Below, in pieces: positions 1-11,678 of a stretch of 64,000 bases of DNA. The translations under genes were made by a program, and so were the position numbers. The notes beneath the pieces were generated by a model. That model was not told the DNA's origin, did no database searches, and was given only the letters and a program-made list of their open reading frames with translations. Within the stretch, counting starts at the first letter, position 1, and each line of letters opens with the position of its first letter. Source of the stretch: Corythucha ciliata (Eukaryota > Arthropoda > Insecta > Hemiptera > Tingidae); NCBI GenBank assembly GCA_038030265.1, contig CM075939.1, positions 28,625,253 to 28,689,252 of the forward strand, given 5' to 3'.

Positions 1-1531
1 CAATAGACTTAACGTGAGCAGAAATTCGGAGACCTACTGGGGGATTAAATTTTATAATAAGATACCAAGTGAAATGAATAAACTGGATTTAAAGACACTT
101 AAGAGAGTTATAGTAGACATACTTGTACGACATCCCTGCTATAGTTTGGCAATTTTTTTTTACTATGTAATATGCATTTTATGCGAACTTACTATATACA
201 TATATATATATAATAACTGGGCAATGTGGACATTGTACGATTTCAGGCTTTGCTCGTAACGCATGCATTCACATCAAAATTGTTGGTTATCGCACCACTC
301 GTCCACTTCTAGTTTTTTTGGGATTTACAGCATCGTTGTTCTCTGGTTCATACACTGGAACGCTCAAAAAATGGGGTTATTGTGATACTTGATGACCAGC
401 TATTTGAGGTACTCTTCTGGAAATTACATTTTTTTAGCCCACAAAATTTGATTTATTCTAGATTTCATGGTAAAAATGCTAGATCACTCGAGTTAGGGCC
501 CAATTACTCATATCGAGTGCTCGACAGAGACGGCATTCGGCCGAGTAAAGCCCAGTGTAATCAGTTCAGACAGTAATCGGCCCAGTGAGGGGCAAGTGTT
601 TTTGAACGAGTCAGGAAATAGAACCATGTTCTATTTACTCGGCCGAGTAGAGACCCCCCAACATCCACACCCCTTTCCCATTTCCAACTAATGCAAATGT
701 GATCAACCGAACTCACGGAATGTTGTGAGAGAGTTCCCCTCTCATTCACGCATTTTTCTTATCGCCATATTTTATCAATTCTGGTGCCCTATTCTTGACT
801 TGACCAACCAAAAGCAAACCAAAGAACCAAGCAACCAAAAGAACTTGTCACTCCACGAATATAAATAGACCGGTTTCAACAACTTCAGATCATCGGCCAG
901 AACGCTCCCCCCTCCCTCCCTCGAGAACTTCAGCCCAGCATAGTAAACAAATATAAGAAATTCCCAAAATTTGTATAATTATTATACAGTCCACACAAGG
1001 GCCAATGACCGTCGATGTCGACGCAAAAAAAAAAAAAAAAAAAAAATTAGGTATTATACAAAAATGAAATATATAACAATAATAAAGAAAAAGGACCAAA
1101 ATAAAAACACGGCTGTTGACCATTTGAACGCGAAATACCCCTTCCCCCTCCAGTAACTGGTTGTTTGAGTGGAAAACACCCATTCCAACCCCATTCACGG
1201 CTTTTCAGTAGTTACTAGTTAGGTATTTATGAAGGTAATATTTGCTCGCTCCAGAGATGATTTCTGGTTGCGCCCCTGAAAGAGTTGACTTGACCAATTG
1301 TATTTTGCAGTTCCGAGGCAATGTAGCCGTGCATCAGGCAAATTTTGTAATATGTAATATAACTCCAACGCTAAATTGAACCTATTGAGTCGCTGGAGAA
1401 CTTGCAGAAAAATTCAGTTTGCTGAACAATGCTTGTTCAGCTATAAATGCACTTCCGATCACGAAGTTCCGCATCACGAAAGAATTATATGCAAAAAGGG
1501 GGGAAACAAACTTTTCCAAAGGCACAAAAGT
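1..1531. other. Unassigned non-coding stretch
   Basis: No recognisable gene. It contains a short TA dinucleotide run near 193-212, a small perfect hairpin (9-bp arms at 616-624 and 628-636) inside a segment with several CTCGGCCGAG-like words (about 490-660), and an A22 tract at 1025-1046. Short ORFs here have no recognisable motifs. Confidence 0.5.
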
Positions 1532-1534
1532 TAA

Positions 1535-2884
1535 TAGTTCGAGAGCTAGCGACAGTCCCATTCAACCGGAAGAACACAGTCACCAAATGTGTGTAAAATG
1601 ATGGCATTTGACCCCCTATTTACGAGTCCGGAAGTCTGCCATGCTGTATCTGGGGCCTAAGGATTTTATGGCTAATTAAAGTCCTTAATCTGGGACATGA
1701 ATTTAACCAGAAGAACACAGTCCTGAAACTGGTCTTATTCGATAGGATTTATGGAGATGATTACAAATATAATTGTCTGCCGGCGTCTGCCTGGGACATT
1801 TGCCCTCTGTGGCTCGCCAAACTCACGTAATTCGGTAAATTTTAATTAACCGGAAGATCACAGTCCTGAAACTGGTCTTATTCGATAGGATTTATGGAGA
1901 TGATTAAAAATATAATCGTCTGCCGGCGTCTGCCTGGAGCATTTGCCCTCGGTGGCCAGTAAACTCCTTAAATCAGGGGTAATAATTAACCGGAAGAACT
2001 AAGTCCGGAGAATGGTCTTTTGCGACACGTTTCATGTGGCTGAATACGAAAGAGATCGTCTGCCGGTGTCTGCCTGGGGCACTTGCCCTTAGTGACCAGT
2101 CAAACTGCACCGGAGGAAAGTGAATAACCGGAAGAACATAGTCCTGAAACCAGTCTCATTCAAAAGGTTTTATGGAGCTGATTACGAATATGATCGTCTG
2201 CCGCCGTCTGCCTGGGGCATTTGCTCTCTGTGGCTCGCCAAACTCACGTAATTCGGTAAATTTTAATTAACTAAATTTAAATGTTCTCCCGGTTAATCGT
2301 TTTCCTCCGGTGCAGTTTGTCTGGTCACTAAGGGCAAGTGCCGCAGGCAGACGATCACTTTCGTATTCAGCCACATGAAACGTGACGCAAAAGACCATTT
2401 TCCGCACTTAGTTCTCCCGGTTAATTAATATCCCTGATTTAAGGAGTTCACTGGCCACCAAGGGCAAATGCTCCAGGCAGACGGCTGCAGACACCGGCAG
2501 ACCATTATATTTGTAATCATCTCCATAAATCCTACCGAATAAGACCAGTTTCAGGACTGTGTTCTTCCGGTTAATTAAAATTTACCGAATTATGTGATTT
2601 TGGCGAGCCGCAGAGGGCAAATGCCCCAGGCAGACGGCGGCAGACGATCATATTCGTAACCAGCTCCATAAAACCTTTCGAATGAGACTATTTTTAGGAC
2701 TAGTTCTTCTGGTTAAATTCATGTCCCAAATTAAGGACTTTAATTAGCTATAAAATCCTTAGGCCCCAGATACAGCATGGCAGACTTCCGGACTCGTAAA
2801 TAGGGGGTCAAATGCCATCATTTTGCACACATTTGTTGACTATGTTCTTCTGGTTGAATGGGACTGTCGCTAGCTCTCGGTCTA
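1535..2884. mobile_element. Modular foldback element, copy A
   Basis: The two halves are long imperfect inverted repeats of each other. The left end reads TAGTTCGAGAGCTAGCGACA and the right end, reverse complemented, reads TAGACCGAGAGCTAGCGACA. Each arm has a terminal block of about 185 bp followed by units of about 140 bp. The shared core word GTCTGCCTGG occurs in the left arm near 1785, 1925, 2065 and 2205, and each unit closes with an AACCGGAAGAACA-type word. The turn-around lies near 2280. A TAA triplet flanks both ends (1532-1534 and 2885-2887), which would be a 3-bp target duplication. No transposase is visible, so this is a non-autonomous element. Copies B (21308) and C (46203) belong to the same family. 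Known foldback elements in other animals also carry tandem units in their arms; the superfamily here is not determined. Confidence 0.85.
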
Positions 2885-2903
2885 TAATATTTTCGTGGTA
2901 TTA

Positions 2904-3039
2904 GAGAGATTTTGCAACCAGTCCCGTAAACGCTAAAGTTAATTTTTGTGTACGCGTTGCTAGGGTAGTAAACATTTCGTTGGTTGAAATGTGAATAGCG
3001 TTAACGTTAGCGTTAGTGGAGCTGTTTGCAAAATCTCTC
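2904..3039. mobile_element. 136-bp TA-flanked MITE
   Basis: The terminal inverted repeat GAGAGATTTTGCAA matches TTGCAAAATCTCTC at the other end. A TA dinucleotide sits directly outside both ends (2902-2903 and 3040-3041). The inner arms also pair (AACGCTAA with TTAGCGTT). Size and TA flanks fit a Tc1/mariner-type MITE; there is no coding capacity. Confidence 0.75.
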
Positions 3040-3324
3040 TATTGAGTTCAAACATTTTTTCCCGTTTAATTTTTCTGCTTCGCGGTGCCATGATAACGCG
3101 TAATAAAACTGTCTCGTTCCTACAATCACCCAGTACTCGGTTGGTGTAATTGGGCCTTCAGTGATGATAATGATTTTTAAGAATGAAGTGATCATCATTC
3201 TACAGAAAATTGTTCGTAGTTTCCAAAACTGTTTTCACAGTTCTTTCATTAAATAAGTCGACCAATCTACGTTTTTCAGGAGCAAAACTAGTTTGGATAT
3301 AAAATTTAACAGTAAAATCATAAG

Positions 3325-4346
3325 CCCTAAAGGTCCGTTCACAAGCTATATGTTTTCGTTGGGTAGTGTCTATGCTACCTGTATTAAAATAGGTTTATTC
3401 GTTTGTCGTCCGGAGCTGCACTATTAGCACTGAAAGTACTAACCTTCCATTATTTTTTCGTGTTATTTCACATGATAACCCGTGAGGTTACATAATTTCG
3501 TGCTGCTCGGAGTTGTCCGGGACCAAGATATGTAGACTATGTAGGTATGCTTTTAACTTTTTAGCCAATCATAATCATTCGCGCAATGACGTCATGGGGT
3601 TAGATCCATTTAAATCAGACGGGAGGTATTTCAATAAAATGTTCCCGTCAGTATTCGTTATCAGGAAGAAATCCAAGTTTTACATTTGTAAGTGACTGGA
3701 ATCACTGCAAAAACTTGGGGGAACAGGCCTCGACATGTGAGCGGAACGACTTTACGTTAAAAATTGTTGGGAACAAGTTTTTTTTAAAAAAGTAGCGGCT
3801 GGAACGATCTTTCATGCACCCGATCAATCAAATATGAACATGACTTTCGGTCATAAAATAGTGTGGGAGTATTATAATTGTAAGGTATGCTTCCTTACAA
3901 ATTACAATTAAACAATGAAATATTAATTCAACATTTTGAATTACTTACCCCGCCAATACGAGTGGTGATGTAAATCCAAAGAAATTCCTTACGGTAGTCT
4001 GGTTTCGGGTAAAACAACCACAATATTATTCGAAATAGGCTATAACAAAGCTATACAAATGTACTAGGCTGGGTGAATGTGATGAACAAGGCAAAAACAA
4101 ACCAAGCAATACTAAAAAACACAGTGACAGAAAGGGCCCACGAGTGCGATAGCATCACAATATTAGAAGAACCTCTCACCTCATCTCAAGTCTAACCCGG
4201 GTGACGTAACGGCTGCCAAGGGGTAGCCCCTAGATACGAGCATACCTCTGTAGTCTATATACCTTGGTCCGGGACGACAAATGAATATACCTAATGCTTC
4301 ATTTTTCGAGGAAATGTAACTTAGAGCTTGTGAACGGGTCTTTAGG
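3325..4346. mobile_element. Palindromic element of about 1 kb
   Basis: The left arm opens with CCTAAAGGTCCGTTCACAAG and the right arm, reverse complemented, with CCTAAAGACCCGTTCACAAG. A second strong pairing joins 3509-3549 with 4239-4275 (GTCCGGGACCAAG words). The left arm holds about 105 extra bases (about 3405-3508) bounded by GAGCTGCAC and GTGCTGCTC, probably a small later insertion. No target duplication could be fixed and no protein is encoded. The similarity fades towards the centre, so the element is old. Confidence 0.6.
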
Positions 4347-4509
4347 AAAATCAGCAATGTAGGACATTCGCAGAAGTCGTATTCTACTCCACTTCTGACG
4401 TAAACACCAAAAAACCTTTTTCACGCTCATCATCCCCAATCACCCTGCATGTATGGTAGGGTAGAGTAAACGTCAAAATATTGCTCTTTATTACGAAATA
4501 ATAATTGTT

Positions 4510-4851
4510 GTGCGGGTGCGGAATTTACAATACCTGTACACTGTAAGCAGCCACCGAGCAAAGCCTATCCAACGAAACAATTTATTACCTAGAAAAATTA
4601 AGCATTTTGATATAGGTTGCATAGATTCCACAGAAGCAAAGCATATGGTTTGTGAACGGGGCCTAATACATGTTTGTGATGATGCAGTGTCTTACGCGAA
4701 GCATGTGATTGACAAATTATCCTGTTGCCTAGAAAAGGGTGACCCACATCCAAATGTTACAAAACAAGGTAGCTTTCTTTCGCAGCCTGTAGATGATTTT
4801 ATACCCAAAGCGTTGATTTTTCTTTACGCTTTGTCCGAAGCGGACGAGTGA
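4510..4851 (+). CDS. Unrecognised ORF, 113 codons
   Basis: An open frame of 113 codons starting from GTG (ATG starts occur only further in) and ending in TGA. The predicted protein has three cysteines in its middle third, a basic N-terminal third and a hydrophobic segment close to the C-terminus (FIPKALIFLYALSEADE). I do not recognise the family. It is followed after 38 bases by another short open frame, so this may be an exon or remnant of one gene or transposon, but I see no clear splice sites joining them. It could also be a chance ORF, since the window is AT-rich and many frames of 60-110 codons occur. No promoter-like signal decides the start. Confidence 0.25.
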   Translation: MRVRNLQYLYTVSSHRAKPIQRNNLLPRKIKHFDIGCIDSTEAKHMVCERGLIHVCDDAVSYAKHVIDKLSCCLEKGDPHPNVTKQGSFLSQPVDDFIPKALIFLYALSEADE

Positions 4852-4889
4852 GGAAGGGAGGAAGACGGGCTGTTTAATTGACTGGAATC

Positions 4890-5123
4890 ATGTCATCCAG
4901 CGACAATGAAAAAGAGTCGACGAATGGCGAGAAAAATGCTAAAAAGCGCACCCCAAAAAATTCAGAGACACCTTCTTCGTCTTCGAAAGACTGCCAATTC
5001 ACTTGCATTTACACCTATCCCAATCTGATTGACGTCATGAAAAACGTTGGAAATCGTCTGACGAAGAAATGCAAGAAAAGGAAACAAAATGACGAAAGTA
5101 GGTACCGACGAGCACTTATATGA
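4890..5123 (+). CDS. Unrecognised short ORF, Ser/Lys-rich
   Basis: From the ATG at 4890 the frame encodes a very hydrophilic peptide: an acidic and serine-rich start (MSSSDNEKES), a KKRTPKN basic patch, a run of serines, and a C-terminal lysine cluster (LTKKCKKRKQ) that would serve as a nuclear localisation signal. A splice-donor-like GTAGGT lies at 5099, inside the frame, so the true exon might end at 5098. An overlapping frame (5089-5319) follows. I cannot name a family. The biased composition makes this more gene-like than most short frames nearby, but no downstream exon was identified and it may be a remnant. Confidence 0.25.
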   Translation: MSSSDNEKESTNGEKNAKKRTPKNSETPSSSSKDCQFTCIYTYPNLIDVMKNVGNRLTKKCKKRKQNDESRYRRALI

Positions 5124-5319
5124 TTTCTATCCAAAATCTTGGATGGATCATGAATTTGGAGATACACAATATGTAGTATTTTTTACCCGTTCGATGTATT
5201 CGAAACTACCGTTCGATGTATTCGAAACTATTTCGAGGTGTCATGTGAGACAGCATTCCTCACCCCTTCAGCGCTCAGACCAACTTAGTGCCAGAGCATT
5301 GGCTAACCTTGGATGGTAA
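5089..5319 (+). CDS. Unrecognised short ORF overlapping the previous one
   Basis: Seventy-six codons opening with ATG, overlapping the end of the preceding frame. The peptide is aromatic-rich at first (LYDFYPKSWMDHEFGD). The DNA at about 5190-5231 holds a direct duplication of a 21-bp unit built around TTCGATGTATTCGAAACTA, so part of the reading frame is a repeat artefact. No family recognised. The two frames together may be the remains of one longer coding sequence broken by a frameshift, but this rests only on adjacency. Confidence 0.2.
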   Translation: MTKVGTDEHLYDFYPKSWMDHEFGDTQYVVFFTRSMYSKLPFDVFETISRCHVRQHSSPLQRSDQLSARALANLGW

Positions 5320-5351
5320 AATGAATGAGACTATACTGAAGAGAGCTGGCT

Positions 5352-5697
5352 AAAATCTATAGGCCTCCCTAGACGGTCAAGCTGTTTGATCAAACGCTGG
5401 ATTGACCCTTGAGTCTAGCGTAGACAATGGTTGATATAAGTATATGCCTGCTATTTTTTCCCTTTCGCTGAAGGGCGGCATCAACAAGAGTCAAGGCAAT
5501 TGTGGCCATTGCGTTGAAGCCCTTGTAACTTCTCTTCACGCTCACTTTTTCTTCTCCTCACTACTTATTCACTACGACTGTGAATAATGAGTTTTGATAA
5601 AAAGTTTGTTATTATCACAGTTGTTGAAGGCTGCTTGAATCAATTTCCGGAAGAATTTGGTCAAGCAGCTTGAACACGGGAGGCCGTCTATATAGGG
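5352..5697. repeat. Imperfect palindrome, about 350 bp
   Basis: The words CTATAGGCCTCCC and GTCAAGCTGTTTGA near the left edge pair with GGGAGGCCGTCTATATAG and TCAAGCAGCTTGA near the right edge, in mirrored order. Arms are diverged and the centre does not pair well. Probably an old MITE; ends and duplication are not resolved. Confidence 0.4.
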
Positions 5698-7049
5698 AGA
5701 AAAGTACCCAATCATGCTGTATGAGGCCTGGGGCTCTTGTGCCGGGATGGAATGCTGTAAGTAGGGTCTAAGTACATTCATTAATAACTATGTCCTGTCC
5801 TGGCGACCAGTTTGCGATTGCTTCACGTTCCCGTCGTACACGGAGTATGGCAAAGAGAAAACAAAATCTAGTCCAAGCTGTCAACATGTTTGTATCGTAT
5901 GTCTGTGCCGCTGAAACGAAAAAATAAATGGTTTGCGGAATGGTAATCAGGATTTTGAATAGGGAGGGTGTACAAGTTCCGAATTTATTTTTCGCGACAG
6001 CAAAGCACTTGAACCCCTGAAATCGGTCCGGTTTCTGTAAACAGAATAGACTCAAATTCTTATTGCGATAATTGCCCCAGATCATGGTGGAAACTTCGAC
6101 TGACTTTTCAAAGCTTTTTCACACTCTCTATAGAAAGTACGCTAGTGGTGGATCTTATCACGCTAAACAGCCGAATCTTGTCTACATAAAATGCAACGCA
6201 TTTTTTCATCAATTCCTATTTAATTTTAAGCCAAACCTTAAACCGAGGTGGTGAAATCCACCGTAACGATGTATTTTGTAATCAATGAGCATTTTTCAGG
6301 TAATGACGATAAATGCCAAGAAAAACGAGCAAGCTCGTCGTGTTTTTCGGCTTGTAAAAGTATCATGGGGAGTTAAAAACACCATTGTTTGTTTTATTCA
6401 TGCAGATTTTAACGTTTGCAGTGAAATGCAATAAGGCAAGTAAAGAAATGATACCCCAACGTGAAAATAATGGCAAACAAATTCATCAAGAGCCCTACTC
6501 TGATACTGACGATGGATCCAAATAACGATCTCAATCAACACAGAGTGAGAAGTATGTTAGCTTACACATTAGACATTACAAACACTAACTTTTTACATTA
6601 AAATTTCATACCATTTAGTGAATTCTCAGTCCTCTCACCCTTCGAAGATTTCTTTCGGTCACGTCATCGTACACAAGCAAAGTCAAAGGTCACCTCTAAG
6701 AAGCATAATGAGCCAACTTGAAGTTACTTATTCCCGGTCCCCTATTTTCACGAATACAATCAAAACTGTCCCGTCGAACGAGGCATGTACCACTAATTTA
6801 AGCCCTCTCCCACCGCTACCGTGGAAATCTTACGATGTCATATATTTGTTCTTTTCATAGGTTCCCTAGGGAGTCAACCAGAAAAAATTGCTCCCTTAAA
6901 AAGACGACAGACAGCTAAATAGGACGGTGTGGAAAAAGGATTTCTATTCAGCTCCTCCTTTGTCGTGTTCTGTTTTTTCTGTAGAAAGTACTGGCTGATG
7001 AAAAGAAAGGGGAAATTAAACAGAAACGAAGAAATCGTTCTTTTCTCCT

Positions 7050-7092
<43 letters not shown>

Positions 7093-10000
7093 CCCAGAAG
7101 ACATCATCTCATCTAGATTACGAACCACATGCCTTCTTAATTCCAACCCGTAAGTAATGGCACGTTTTATTCTCTGCGTGGCCTTTGTCTTGTCAAAAAT
7201 TGCTTGTCTGGGTGTGTTGTCATTCACAAAAATTAAATGGAAACTTGTAGGTTCGTGTACAATCAGGAATTACAACTTTACCATATTATGTATTCAGTGC
7301 AGCAACGTCGTATTCTTATTAATGACTGCAATTCAAAATTCTCCCGTTCAATTTGCATAGCACCCCCTTTACTACTTTTTTCTGTTCTCCGGCTTGCTTG
7401 TATCAAACTGAAGGGGGTGAGCCCTCTCTCCGCACTTTTCACCCCCTTGTCATTTACCACCGTTTCTGGGGTTGTTGATGAAATTCAACCCTCACCTTGG
7501 TATTGTAGAGAATATAGGAGCGGGAGGGTTTCCTTCTCTTCTCTTTCCATTTCCCGAACTGAGCTTTATGTGAAAATGGGGCTTACCGTTAACGGCATTA
7601 AAGCACTTTATTAGGGCGCTTCTTTGGACCTCCATCCCTTTTCCTCGACTCACAAGTTCACAATCTCTATAAGCTAGTCAAGTTTATAAATCTTTCAAGG
7701 AAATCCAACTTTGCTACTTATGTCAGTCAGTATGAACCACCTCAACTGACTATATTGTTTATGTGTAGTTCTAATCAAAAAATGTCCATGTTAATTTTAC
7801 CCAGGATGCTAACTCATTCGAATTTTTATGGTCCAAATCACGTCAGAGCCGACTATAGTCCTCTAGTTCCGTTAATCTCATAACGGAACACATACAACCC
7901 TGGTGTTTTCAATATTTTAAACATTGGAATAAAAGGGAGGGAGCTTCGTTTTGAAAACGGTGGCGCACGATGCTTTGAGTTTCAAGTCAAAGGATTAGGA
8001 AGTTTAATACGTCTAAAAGCTTCCCCATGCAGCATCCTTTTTACTTTTTTTATATTCATGAACTGAAACATGATGCATATACGAGGGTGAATGCACGGTT
8101 TCTGCGATTTCGACGTCTTAACGTGCGGGATGAAAACCATTTGACATTTGTAGAACCAGGCAAAAACGGGAGCATGATCTGCTCTATAAAAGATAAAGGT
8201 AACTTAATTAAAAACAACTGCTGTTCTAGCTGTCCCCGTTCATTCCGTGATTTACGATTGCGGGCATAAGGAAAAACCGCAGAGCGCCGTCTTCGTTCAT
8301 GCATCTCATCGCAGAAACACCTTGCGAGTTGCGAGACTGGCTAATCCCGTGATTGATGTCACTCGTCGGGACTCTTGAGCGTTTCGGCTGCGTAGCAACA
8401 AACCTCCCACTGTTTATGTCACCCTTCCCCATCTTCATTCCATTCATAATTTATCATTCTTGCCTTCGGAAGCTTAGCTTTCGTTCACATTTTTCTCCTT
8501 TGCCCCTGTAGAAGTGTTGAACAGTTAGCTCGGTCGAACAAGGCTAATTAGTAGAAAAAATTGTTCTGACCCAGGAAACTTTCTCATTACGAAACTACAA
8601 ACAGTACGAAAGTTGACGTGAGTGCCCCTATTATTTTATTTGGTCTTTGATTATTATAATTGGTCCATTCATTTATGATGACGGCAGTTCTTTCACTCCA
8701 TGTTATGAGAGAGGGAATACAACACGCCAGACTCGTCTTGTTCACCCATAAATGCTCTCATGATTTAGAATGGGAAAAGCAAAAAGGGACAGGGGCGTTC
8801 GAGACTGAATGCATATTTATGTATTTAAAAGTTTCGCTGGTCTTTTTCGCCGCGACGATTTGTTGAGTGCTAGAACGATGCGCGGCAAAAAAGAAGAAAA
8901 CAAGTGATGACCCTCACTTGACATCACAGCTTACCCAGTATGTGGACGTGACAGTAATGAAGTTGTAGAACTATTAAAACGTCAAGTTTTATTTTATACT
9001 CACGCTGTTGTGAAGCTTGTCGAGAGCTAGTTGAGGGTTGGGGGCTGCATGAATAAAGAACGGGCGTTAAATTGCCATATGAAAAAAATGGCCCGTCAGG
9101 GTGCGTTTGTCGAGTTTCATATAAGGTTAAAATAATAGTATATAAACATGACACTGGAAAGGAAAAAAGGGAGAGAGGGAGTCAAATTGTTTCGTATGGA
9201 ACCCCACCACTCCGAAAGAATGAGCTATTGTGGAAGAGGGTGGCTGTAAGATTCGTGACAGAAGCGAAATGGGAAGAAGAAGTTTAGTTGGCACCTTTCC
9301 GACTAAATTGCTTCCTGTGACACGAAGGTGCTCCTGGAGTATAGTGGGGAAAATCTTTATGTGGGCCATGTAAGGGGTGTGGAGGTCTTACCTCGCCTTC
9401 ATCAATTAACAGCGTAAATGATACGAAAGGATGAGGGCTTAAAGAGGCCCCATGAAATATATGCACTTTTACGTGAGGGGAGAAATCTCATCATGAGAAA
9501 ACTAGTCATTTATCAAAAATAAAATATATGTACGTTCCTGCGCGCATAAATTATCCTCCTTGAGCAGTAGAAGACGTTGAAAGTTTTGACACTCCCTCGA
9601 ACTATTATTAATCAGAGCTTCATTTGTTGGATGATTTCCGGTCAAAACGAGACAGAGTTGGATGGGTAGGCGTAGCATCTGGAAACACTTTTAAACTTGT
9701 GGTGTGTTTTCTCTTTTCAACCCCGGAGGCTGGCATAAAGAAGAAGCCTTCTGACGCCTCGCTCTTTTAACGCTTCGCTTAATTTTACCAAATGAAATCA
9801 CCGAAAAAAAAAAAGAAACTGTACAACACAATCCTGTTTCCTACCCCCTTCAGCCACCTTCAACGAGCCTGTTTTGTAAAACGTAGGAAAATCCCCCGAA
9901 GGCAATGTTATGACAGTACGTATTAACATGCAAATACGCGAGGTAAAGGAATTATAACTCCAACCCTCGTCCTTCCCAAACCGTTATTTTCACAGCGGAT

Positions 10001-11271
10001 TTCATTCGCGATGCTACCTTCACGCATAAGAGAAATAATACATTAAAATTAAGGGCAACTTTAGAAACATCCCCTCTTATTCAAGCGTTAACCAGATTCA
10101 TTCTCGTGTAGGCTGAACCATTCATCATGACAAAATAATAAATATAAAAATGCTAATTAAGTAAGATCCCTTCCTTCATCACATTCTATGTTTTGGCATA
10201 AAACAAAATCATTGCCAAACCGGGATGTTTCAAAATTTCAGAAGAAGATTTTTCGTTATTTATAGAAAAGTCTCAGAGGATATAGAAGAAACCGGACGAA
10301 GAGGGTCTTTATGAGAATACGTCAGCTTTATAAGAGTGTCGAAGAGCTTCCGGAACTCATGACTAGGAGCTGCTAACCACACTCTAAAAAGCTACCTTGC
10401 ACTCATTCGCACTATTTTCCTCTTCCTTCCATCTAGGCAAACCGGAAGAGGAGACTCGAAGGATTCTCACAATTCCTCCGCCCTTTTCATTTTCGCGTTT
10501 GTACGACCCTCTCTGCCTCCTTTACATAGTCCCTTTTTTAAAAAGATGTTTTCGAGATTCTTTATTGATCCAATTTTACACGCTCACGAATTTACCCCCA
10601 AAAAAGGGGGAAATGATTTCAACTACTGAAGGGGGGGGGGGTCCGGGGATTTGACGTCACTGACGGGAAAGAGCCATTTCTTCTCGCGCGCGAAAGCGTG
10701 TCTATGATGCCATACGTACAGCTGTGGAATAACCGGCTTTATGCATAGCCGAAGGGAGCTAAATTGGTTTGTTGTGTACAAGGTAGGGATGATCCCTTGA
10801 AAATGATACAACCCTAGAAAGTCAGTAGATACTGGACGGTCGGAGGGAGGGGGGAGGTGCCGGCAGGTCCTCTTGTTCGTGGGGAAAGACAGGCGTCTGC
10901 CTTCCCACTGTGATTCTGTGGCACGGGCTATTTAGAGTGGTAATTAATCTCACTCACCGGGATGTTCATTGTAATGGTGAGAAATATGTGGGGGGGGGGG
11001 TGCGAGGGTGTATGTGAGAGAAAGAGATACAGACAGTGGAATAAACGTCAGGCTACCGGCGTCATGAATTTATTATTTAATAGGCTCATAGGCTCATGGA
11101 CACGGTGTTCGTCAAATAATGCTGTAAGGACGGACGAGAGGTCCAGCGAAGTACAAGAGGTCAAGACGACCGAAGAATTGCTGCTGCAATGCCATGGAGC
11201 CGTTGAGAAAAATCATCACCGAGCTATTATAAAAGGGCTATAAACTAACGAGCTAGTATCTGGTAATCAAT
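5698..11271. other. Long unassigned stretch
   Basis: About 5.6 kb without a feature I can support. Open frames are short and lack motifs. The clearest low-complexity tract is T37 at 7052-7088; G-runs occur at about 10629-10638 and 10991-11000. No internal repeat shared with the rest of the window was noticed. Host exons could be hidden here because unspliced short exons are not recognisable by eye. Confidence 0.4.
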
Positions 11272-11678
11272 AATAGGGAACTTGCATGAAGCAGATTGTG
11301 GAGAAAAACATATTGGTGATTTGACCCGTGAACTAAGGATAACAACGGAAGTTGCAACTCGATTGGTGCGATAGTGTTTCAAGATTTTTAAAAAAGGTTC
11401 AAAGTTCTTCAGGAGGGGATTGACGGTGCGAGGGGAAATGACGTCAATGCTTACTTCTGAAGCATTTGAGGGAACTCTAAAATTGTTTGTTTACAAATAA
11501 CATGCAAATTTTCTCCCCAGTAAACGCGTCTAATCCCCTCTTCTCCGTGTCATCCATCTAATCCCCACTCAAAAATTTAGTTTAATGTGAAAAAAAAAGT
11601 TTAATGTGAGGAATAGACTTGTGGAAGAGCCCTCTTTTAAGAAACACCAACTTTTGAAAAATGTGCAAGTTCCCCATT
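11272..11678. mobile_element. MITE with GGGAACTTGCA ends, copy 1
   Basis: The inverted ends read GGGAACTTGCA and TGCAAGTTCCC, about 400 bp apart. The interior shares long similar blocks with 31201-31570, for example TCAAAGTTCTTCAGGAG, GGTGCGAGGGGAAATGACGT and GAGGGAACTCTAAAAT, so this is a dispersed family and not chance pairing. No coding capacity. Target duplication not resolved. Confidence 0.7.

Noticed and set aside
890..1198. 102-codon minus-strand frame as a gene
   Set aside because: It runs through an A22/T22 tract (giving poly-Phe) and has no recognisable domain.
1535..2884. CRISPR array from the regularly spaced GTCTGCCTGG words
   Set aside because: Spacing is regular (about 140 bp) but the whole unit is conserved, not just the repeat, the order is mirrored in the other arm, and the context is a eukaryotic foldback transposon.
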